DNA from: Betaproteobacteria bacterium
Lineage (GTDB): Bacteria > Pseudomonadota > Gammaproteobacteria > Burkholderiales > Casimicrobiaceae
Length of the DNA: 11,004 nt
Reading direction: 5' to 3'
Assembly (NCBI GenBank): GCA_003153335.1
Contig: PLYG01000123.1
Location: 1-11,004 of the forward strand
The position numbers were made by a program, and so were the translations under genes. Positions 5,866-11,004 of the stretch are shown piece by piece (position 1 is the first letter of the stretch; each line of letters starts with the position of its first letter). Under the pieces are notes generated by a model that had not been told where the DNA came from, searched no databases, and saw nothing but the letters and a program-made list of their open reading frames with translations.

Positions 5866-7529
5866 CGCGCCTTGTTTCGTTCCTCATCCTGCAACTGGCG
5901 CCACATCAGCTTGCCCGCGCCCGACTTGGGCAGGCTGTCGCGAAACTCGACGATCTGCGGGACCTTGTACGCGGCCATGTTGGCCTTGCACCAGCCGATG
6001 ATGTCGGCCTCCTGCACATTGCCCTTGCTGGCAGCTTTGAGAACCACGAACGCCTTGACCGTCTCGCCGCGATACGCATCGTTCACGCCGATCACGCACG
6101 CCTCCTGGATGTCCGGATGCGCGTACATCATGTTTTCGACTTCCGCGGGCCACACCTTGAACCCCGACGCGTTGATCATCCGCTTGACCCGGTCGACGAT
6201 GAAAAAATAGCCGTCGGGGTCGACATCACCCAGGTCGCCGCTGCGCAGGAACCGCTTGCCGTCGATGTCGACCAGAGCCGCGCTGGTCGCCTCGGGTTGG
6301 TTCCAGTAGCCCTGAAACACTTGCGGGCCGTGAATCAGGATTTCGCCGACCTCGCCCGTGTCGAGTTCGCGCGTGCCGCCGATTGCGACTACCCGCGATT
6401 CGGTGTTGCAAATGGGAATGCCCAGGCATTGCCGCTTGGCGCGCAGCGGCGGGTTGATGTGCGAGGGCGCGATAGTTTCTGACAAGCCATAGCCTTCAAT
6501 GTAGGTCAGGCCGAAGCGATCGAACAGCGCCTTGGCCACCGCCTCGGGCATCGCCGCACCGCCGCCGGTGATCCGCATCAGGCTGGTGAGATCGTATTTC
6601 TCCAGATCCGGATTGGCAAGCAAATCAACGATCATGGTCGAGATCGCGGTCCAGGTCGAGACTTTGTAGCGCTCGATCAGTTGCGCTGCCATCGTCCGGT
6701 CCCAGCGCGGCAGGATCACGCTGGTGGCCCCGGCGTAGATCGGCGAGTTCATGCTGCTTTGCATGCCGGTGACGTGAAAAAAGGGCAGCGTCGCCAGCGC
6801 GATCATTTCCGGATGCACGCCCGACCAGATGCATCCAGTCACCAGCGTATGCATCACCGACCGGTGGGTGTGCACGCAGCCCTTCGGGTATCCGGTGGTG
6901 CCCGAGGTATAGGGAAAGACGGACCAGTCATCGGGCCCCGCCGTATGTTCTCCCGGCACCTCATCGGCGGCGATCATATCGCGCCACGCGTGCAGGCCAT
7001 GCCCGTCGAGTGCCGCGGGCGCCGCCCGCACGAACTCCGGCACCGGCAGATCGGTTGCCGCACGCAAGTAGTCCGAATACGTCGCGACCACCGCATGGCG
7101 AAACGCATGCTGGCCGAGCCAGGGCCGCAGATACGGCAGCAGTTCCTGCGCGACAATCGCCGCGACCGCGCCACTGTCCTTCACAAAGTGTTCAACTTCC
7201 ATGCCCTTGCTCATCGCATTGACCGGCACGACAACCGCGTCGGACCGCAGGATCGCGTAATAGGCGATGACCCACTGCGGGCAATTCTGGCTGTAGAGCA
7301 GGACCCGGTCCCCCTTTCTGACCCCGCACGCCTGCTGCAAATAGCCGGCCAGCGCATCGGCGTCGCGCTGCAGGTCGCGGTAACTGATGGCCGTATCGTA
7401 GAAAACGACGGCCGGCTTAGTCGGATAACGCGCGGCCGATATCGCCAGATTGACGTAGAGGCTGGTCGCCGGGATGGTGATGTCGTGCGGCAGGCCGCGC
7501 GGCCAGTGAGCATAGTGACGGGTAGACAT
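5862..7529 (-). CDS. fatty-acid--CoA ligase (AMP-binding, FadD/AlkK-like)
   Basis: This enzyme activates a fatty acid to acyl-CoA through an acyl-AMP intermediate, the entry step of beta-oxidation. The 555-residue protein has the full ANL-superfamily motif set in order: the P-loop YTSGTTGYPKG (207-217), GYGLSE (346-351), SGDLG with Asp432, the hinge VDRVKR (445-450), SGFKVWPAE (455-463), and the C-terminal catalytic Lys540 in PKSGAGK. No signal peptide or membrane segment is seen, so it is cytoplasmic or membrane-associated. A strong Shine-Dalgarno AGGAG lies six bases upstream of the ATG at 7529. It is divergently oriented to the beta-oxidation genes at 7709-11004, which supports a fatty-acid role, and is the first gene of a ligase-earP-efp unit. 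Chain-length preference (medium or long) cannot be told from the sequence; an aromatic or dicarboxylic substrate is not excluded. Confidence 0.92.
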   Translation of the reverse strand: MSTRHYAHWPRGLPHDITIPATSLYVNLAISAARYPTKPAVVFYDTAISYRDLQRDADALAGYLQQACGVRKGDRVLLYSQNCPQWVIAYYAILRSDAVVVPVNAMSKGMEVEHFVKDSGAVAAIVAQELLPYLRPWLGQHAFRHAVVATYSDYLRAATDLPVPEFVRAAPAALDGHGLHAWRDMIAADEVPGEHTAGPDDWSVFPYTSGTTGYPKGCVHTHRSVMHTLVTGCIWSGVHPEMIALATLPFFHVTGMQSSMNSPIYAGATSVILPRWDRTMAAQLIERYKVSTWTAISTMIVDLLANPDLEKYDLTSLMRITGGGAAMPEAVAKALFDRFGLTYIEGYGLSETIAPSHINPPLRAKRQCLGIPICNTESRVVAIGGTRELDTGEVGEILIHGPQVFQGYWNQPEATSAALVDIDGKRFLRSGDLGDVDPDGYFFIVDRVKRMINASGFKVWPAEVENMMYAHPDIQEACVIGVNDAYRGETVKAFVVLKAASKGNVQEADIIGWCKANMAAYKVPQIVEFRDSLPKSGAGKLMWRQLQDEERNKAR

Positions 7530-7554
7530 GATTCTCCTGTGACCTTTTGTGCCT

Positions 7555-7572
7555 GTCAGCCATCGCGGCTGA
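7555..7572. repeat. inverted repeat in the leader of the CoA ligase gene
   Basis: TCAGCC and GGCTGA form a perfect 6-base inverted repeat with a six-base spacer, 26 bases upstream of the CoA ligase start. It could be a leader hairpin or an operator; nothing in the sequence decides between them. Confidence 0.3.
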
Positions 7573-7591
7573 TTCGGGACCGCGCGCCGTC

Positions 7592-7605
7592 TTGACGGTT
7601 GTCAA
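7592..7605. promoter_or_regulatory. TTGAC-N4-GTCAA palindrome between divergent fatty-acid genes
   Basis: TTGACGGTTGTCAA has exactly the same half-sites and spacing as the palindrome at 806-819. It lies 62 bases upstream of the CoA ligase start and 103 bases upstream of the hydratase/dehydrogenase start. Read on the minus strand it contains a consensus -35 hexamer TTGACA, but no convincing -10 follows at the right distance. It is a candidate operator for an FNR-type or other dimeric regulator of both directions. Confidence 0.45.
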
Positions 7606-7651
7606 CGACAGCAAACCTGCATGCTTCGCTGCCGGCCATGCGTGGTTGTTG

Positions 7652-7680
7652 TTGGATTTATCGCCGCCGCCCGTTATCAT
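7652..7680 (+). promoter_or_regulatory. predicted sigma70 promoter of the beta-oxidation genes
   Basis: TTGGAT (7652-7657) and TATCAT (7675-7680) are separated by exactly 17 bases. The start point would be near 7687, giving a leader of about 22 bases that carries AGGA seven bases before the ATG at 7709. The 7592-7605 palindrome is centred about 88 bases upstream of this start point. Confidence 0.55.
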
Positions 7681-7708
7681 AGAGGAAATCGTCCTTCAGG
7701 AACCTCCC

Positions 7709-9802
7709 ATGCCCGCCTCCTATGCCAACAACGGCAATGTTGCCGTCATCACGCTCGACAACCCCCCGGTCAACGGCTTGGGTCTCGCGTTGCGCACCGC
7801 GATCATCGAGGGTCTCAACGCCGCCCAGGACGATCCCGAAGTCGCCGCCATTGTCCTCATCGGCGCCGGCCGCGCGTTCTCCGGTGGCGCCGATATTCGC
7901 GAGTTCAATTCGCCCAAGGCCTTTGCCGAGCCCACGCTGCATACGGTGATCCGCACGATCGAGGCGTCTACCAAGCCGGTGATCGCCGCGATACACGCGG
8001 TGGCGATGGGTGGCGGACTGGAACTGGCGCTGGCCTGCCACTTCCGCGTCGCCGTGGCCGGCGCGCAAATCGCCTTGCCCGAAGTCAAGCTGGGCATCCT
8101 GCCGGGCGCCGGCGGCACGCAGCGTTTGCCGCGCGTCGTCGGGCTGGAAACCGCGCTGAACATGATCGTCTCGGGAACGCCCGTCATGTCCGAAAAGCTG
8201 GCAAAAACGGCGCTGTTCGACCAGATCATCGAGGGCGACCTGCTGGCAGGCGCGCTGGGCTTTGCCAAGACCGTGCTCGATGAAAAGCGGCCGCTGAAAC
8301 TGGTGCGCAATCTCAAGGTCGAGCATCCGAACGCGGAAGGTTTTCTGCAATTTGCCGCCAACACGGTCGCGGCGATAGCGCGCAACTACCCGGCCCCGCC
8401 AGCCTGCGTCGAAGCACTCAAGGCGGCCGCGACGCTGCCGTTCGAGCAGGGCCTGAAAAAGGAGCGCGACCTTTTTCTGATGCTGGTGCAGACGCCGGAA
8501 TCGAAAGCACTGCGCCACGCATTCTTTGCCGAGCGCGCCGCGTCCAAGATTCCGGATGTGCCGGAGGACACGCCGGTCCGCGCGATCAAGTCGGCGGCCG
8601 TCATCGGCGCCGGGACCATGGGCGGCGGCATCGCGATGAACTTTGCCAACGCCGGCATTCCGGTCACCGTGCTGGAAATGAAGCAGGAGGCGCTGGACAA
8701 GGGCTTGGGCGTCATCCGGAAGAACTACGAGAATTCAGCCAAGAAAGGGCGACTGACGCCGGAAAAGATGCAGCAGCGGATCGACCTGATCAAGGGCACG
8801 CTCGACTATGCCGACATCGGCAGCGCCGACATCGTGATCGAGGCGGTGTTCGAGGACATGGGCGTCAAGGAGCAGGTGTTCAAAAAGCTGGACGAGGTGA
8901 TGAAGCAAAGCGCGATCCTCGCGTCCAATACTTCGACGCTGGACGTGAACAAGATCGCTTCGTTCACCAAACGCCCGCAGGACGTGATCGGCACCCATTT
9001 TTTCAGCCCGGCGAATGTGATGAAGCTGCTCGAAATAATTCGCGGCAAGGACACGGCCAAGGACGTGCTGGCGACGACGATGAAGCTGTCCAAGACCATC
9101 AAGAAGACCGGCGTGGTCTCCGGGGTCTGCGACGGCTTTATCGGCAACCGTATGGTCGAGCAGTATCTGCGCCAAGCGATGTTCCTGGTCGAGGAAGGCG
9201 CGCTGCCCTGGGAGGTTGACAAGGCCATGGAAAAATTCGGCTGGGCGATGGGGCCGTTCCGGATGTCGGACCTGGCGGGGCTGGATGTGGGCTGGTATAT
9301 CCGCAAGCGCCGCTATGTCGAAAAACCGAACATGGTCTATTCGCGCTGGATCGACCGCATCTGCGAAATGGGCCGCTTCGGGCAAAAGACCGGCGCTGGC
9401 GTTTACAAATACGAAGCGGGCAAGCGCGATCCCGTACAGGATCCGCTGATCCAGGAACTCGTGGTCAACTACTCGAAGGAAATCGGCGTCGTGCGGCGCA
9501 AGATCAGCGACGACGAAATCGTCCATCGCTGCGTCTACGCGCTGGTCAACGAGGGCGCGAAGATTCTGGAAGATGGGATCGCGTTGCGCGCCTCCGACAT
9601 CGACATCGTGTATCTGACCGGTTACGGCTTTCCGCTGTATCGCGGCGGACCGATGCTGTACGCCGACAGCCAGGGCCTGGTCAATGTCATTGCGACCATG
9701 CGCAAGTTCGCGAAGCATCCCCACGGCGATCCAAAGTTCTGGGAGCCGGCGCCGATGCTGGCCACGCTGGCCGCGGAAGGGAAAACGTTCAATCCGTCGT
9801 AG
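7709..9802 (+). CDS. bifunctional enoyl-CoA hydratase / 3-hydroxyacyl-CoA dehydrogenase
   Basis: It catalyses two consecutive beta-oxidation steps: hydration of trans-2-enoyl-CoA and NAD-dependent oxidation of the 3-hydroxyacyl-CoA. The 697-residue protein resembles FadB/FadJ and peroxisomal multifunctional enzyme 1. The crotonase half (about 1-185) has the oxyanion-hole segment GRAFSGGADIREF and both catalytic glutamates, Glu105 in GGGLELALAC and Glu125 in LPEVKLGILPGAGGTQR. A linker leads to the Rossmann motif VIGAGTMGGG (298-307). The dehydrogenase half has ASNTSTL, then His430 in GTHFFSP paired with Glu442, then SGVCDGFIGNRM (471-482), and a duplicated C-terminal domain with GYGFPLYRGGP. 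The start at 7709 follows AGGA at seven bases; the open frame reaching back to 7547 crosses the promoter and is rejected. The thiolase gene follows after 102 bases, giving the usual alpha/beta order. The gene could be named fadB or fadJ; sequence alone does not settle which. Confidence 0.95.
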   Translation: MPASYANNGNVAVITLDNPPVNGLGLALRTAIIEGLNAAQDDPEVAAIVLIGAGRAFSGGADIREFNSPKAFAEPTLHTVIRTIEASTKPVIAAIHAVAMGGGLELALACHFRVAVAGAQIALPEVKLGILPGAGGTQRLPRVVGLETALNMIVSGTPVMSEKLAKTALFDQIIEGDLLAGALGFAKTVLDEKRPLKLVRNLKVEHPNAEGFLQFAANTVAAIARNYPAPPACVEALKAAATLPFEQGLKKERDLFLMLVQTPESKALRHAFFAERAASKIPDVPEDTPVRAIKSAAVIGAGTMGGGIAMNFANAGIPVTVLEMKQEALDKGLGVIRKNYENSAKKGRLTPEKMQQRIDLIKGTLDYADIGSADIVIEAVFEDMGVKEQVFKKLDEVMKQSAILASNTSTLDVNKIASFTKRPQDVIGTHFFSPANVMKLLEIIRGKDTAKDVLATTMKLSKTIKKTGVVSGVCDGFIGNRMVEQYLRQAMFLVEEGALPWEVDKAMEKFGWAMGPFRMSDLAGLDVGWYIRKRRYVEKPNMVYSRWIDRICEMGRFGQKTGAGVYKYEAGKRDPVQDPLIQELVVNYSKEIGVVRRKISDDEIVHRCVYALVNEGAKILEDGIALRASDIDIVYLTGYGFPLYRGGPMLYADSQGLVNVIATMRKFAKHPHGDPKFWEPAPMLATLAAEGKTFNPS

Positions 9803-9833
9803 GAACGCCTTGACCATAGATTAATGAACGTGC

Positions 9834-9851
9834 TTCCCGCCCGCGCGGGGA
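9834..9851. repeat. REP-like GC-rich hairpin between the two beta-oxidation genes
   Basis: TTCCCGC (9834-9840) and GCGGGGA (9845-9851) pair, with one G-T, around a CCGC loop, and are followed by TGACAG. The reverse complement has the form of the widespread scattered repeat that translates as VIPARAG, and exactly that string appears in an antisense frame here. It is not a terminator (no T-run). The rest of the 9803-9904 spacer holds an A/T-rich stretch with TTGAAA-TA-TTGAAA just before the thiolase start. Confidence 0.5.
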
Positions 9852-9904
9852 TGACAGCAGGTACCAAGACAACCTGCCCTATTTGAAATATTGAAAGGAT
9901 TATC

Positions 9905-11004
9905 ATGACCGACGCCGTCATCGTCTCCACCGCCCGCACCGGACTCGCCAAGTCGTGGCGCGGCGCCTTCAACATGACCCACGGCGCGACGATGGGCGGA
10001 CATGCCGTTGCGCATGCGATCGCCCGCGCCAAGATCGACGCGGCCGAAGTCGAGGACGTGATCATGGGTTGCGCGAATCCGGAAGGCGCCACCGGCGCCA
10101 ATATCGCGCGGCAGATCGCGTTACGCGCCGGCTGCCCGGTGACCACCGCCGGGATGACGGTGAACCGGTTTTGCTCATCCGGCCTGCAGACCATTGCGCT
10201 GGCGGCGCAGCGGGTGATCGCCGGCGAGGGCAGCATCTATGCCGCCGGCGGGCTGGAGTCGATCTCCTGCGTGCAAAACGAAGGAAACCGCCATATGATC
10301 TTCGAAGGCTGGTTGAAGGAACACAAGCCCGAAGTCTACTGGCCGATGCTACAGACCGCCGAGACGGTCGCCAAGCGCTACAATATTCCGCGCGACAAGC
10401 AGGACGAGTACGGCGTGCAGTCGCAGCAACGCGCCACGGCGGCACTGGCCGCCGGCCGGTTCACCGCCGAGATCGCGCCGATGACGACCATCATGGGCGT
10501 GGCCGACAAAGCCTCGGGCCAGCTATTCACCAAGGAAGTCACGATTGCGGCCGACGAAGGAATCCGCGCCGATACCACGTATGAAGGCGTGTCCAAGATC
10601 AAGCCGGCCGTGCCGGGCGGCGTGATTGCCGCGGGCAATGCCAGCCAGTTTTCCGACGGTGCCGCCGCTTGCATTGTGATGGATGCGAAGACTGCCGAGA
10701 AAAAAGGTTTGACACCATTGGGCATTTTTCGCGGCTTTGCCGCGGTCGGTTGCGAGCCCGATGAAATGGGCATCGGCCCGGTGTTCGCCATCCCGAAGCT
10801 GCTCGCCAAGGCGGGCCTGAAGGTCGAGGACATCGGCCTGTGGGAGTTGAATGAAGCCTTCGCCGTGCAGGTCATCTACTGCCGCGACAAGCTGGGGATT
10901 CCCAACGACCGGTTGAATGTGGACGGCGGCGCGATTGCCGTCGGCCATCCGTATGGGATGTCCGGCGCGCGCTTGACCGGTCACGCGCTGATCGAAGGCA
11001 AGCG
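9905..11004 (+). CDS. acetyl-CoA C-acyltransferase (thiolase), 3' end cut by window
   Basis: Thiolase releases acetyl-CoA from 3-ketoacyl-CoA, the last beta-oxidation step. The frame opens with ATG at 9905 after AAAGGA at a five-base spacing and stays open to the window end, giving 366 complete codons of an expected 390 or so. The nucleophile is Cys90 in NRFCSSGLQ. Other family landmarks are the GGLESIS segment, the NEAFA motif, and DGGAIAVGHPYGMSGAR with its catalytic His. The last motif with the second catalytic Cys (CxGGGxG) lies beyond the right edge. The N terminus has AVIVSTARTGLAKSWRGAF, typical of degradative acyltransferases (FadA-like) and also of some acetyl-CoA acetyltransferases, so chain-length specificity is open. 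It follows the hydratase/dehydrogenase gene on the same strand, with a REP-like hairpin between them, and is probably co-transcribed. Confidence 0.95.
   Translation, partial: MTDAVIVSTARTGLAKSWRGAFNMTHGATMGGHAVAHAIARAKIDAAEVEDVIMGCANPEGATGANIARQIALRAGCPVTTAGMTVNRFCSSGLQTIALAAQRVIAGEGSIYAAGGLESISCVQNEGNRHMIFEGWLKEHKPEVYWPMLQTAETVAKRYNIPRDKQDEYGVQSQQRATAALAAGRFTAEIAPMTTIMGVADKASGQLFTKEVTIAADEGIRADTTYEGVSKIKPAVPGGVIAAGNASQFSDGAAACIVMDAKTAEKKGLTPLGIFRGFAAVGCEPDEMGIGPVFAIPKLLAKAGLKVEDIGLWELNEAFAVQVIYCRDKLGIPNDRLNVDGGAIAVGHPYGMSGARLTGHALIEGK

Noticed and set aside
5314..6210. A 298-codon plus-strand open frame across the earP/ligase junction
   Set aside because: It is antisense to two genes with full motif sets and has no recognisable domain.
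7547..7708. N-terminal extension of the hydratase/dehydrogenase
   Set aside because: The extension covers the predicted promoter, and the crotonase fold starts immediately after the ATG at 7709, which has its own AGGA.
8735..9817. A 360-codon minus-strand open frame antisense to the hydratase/dehydrogenase gene
   Set aside because: It is a His/Arg/Asp-rich shadow of the well-conserved dehydrogenase half; long antisense frames are common in GC-rich coding DNA.

Overview
The window reads as ordinary chromosomal DNA of a high-GC betaproteobacterium, probably of the Burkholderiales type. This is inferred from base composition, from an EarP/EF-P pair with Arg32 in EF-P, and from the style of the beta-oxidation genes. 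I see no rRNA, tRNA, CRISPR array, insertion sequence, phage gene or toxin-antitoxin pair. Eight protein genes cover most of the sequence. Two are cut by the window edges, and no gene-free gap exceeds about 210 bases.

Layout from left to right. (1) The 3' part of a membrane-anchored von Willebrand factor A protein of the BatA type (+). (2) A tandem universal stress protein (+), preceded by a perfect TTGAC-N4-GTCAA palindrome placed like a class II FNR/ANR site. (3) A convergent zinc-dependent alcohol dehydrogenase (-). (4) A single-domain PLP-dependent ammonia-lyase of the serine racemase / threo-3-hydroxyaspartate dehydratase class (-). (5) Elongation factor P (efp, -), ending in a textbook intrinsic terminator. 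(6) earP (-), the dTDP-rhamnose:EF-P Arg32 rhamnosyltransferase, directly upstream of efp. (7) A fatty-acid CoA ligase (-), whose stop codon overlaps the earP start. (8) Divergent from it, a bifunctional enoyl-CoA hydratase/3-hydroxyacyl-CoA dehydrogenase (+), then a thiolase (+) that runs off the right end.

Two functional groups stand out. The ligase, bifunctional enzyme and thiolase form a divergent fatty-acid catabolism cluster: activation on one strand, hydration/oxidation and thiolytic cleavage on the other. No acyl-CoA dehydrogenase is visible and it must be encoded elsewhere. The second group is earP-efp, a protein-modification pair. EarP is expected to rhamnosylate Arg32 of the EF-P encoded next to it, so that EF-P can rescue ribosomes stalled at polyproline. 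The ATGA overlap suggests that earP is translationally coupled to the fatty-acid CoA ligase, while efp also seems to have its own -10 box overlapping the earP stop codon.

No clearly new multi-gene system was found. The most useful leads are regulatory: two copies of the same TTGAC-N4-GTCAA palindrome in gene-start regions, the palindromic efp promoter, and two REP-like hairpins.
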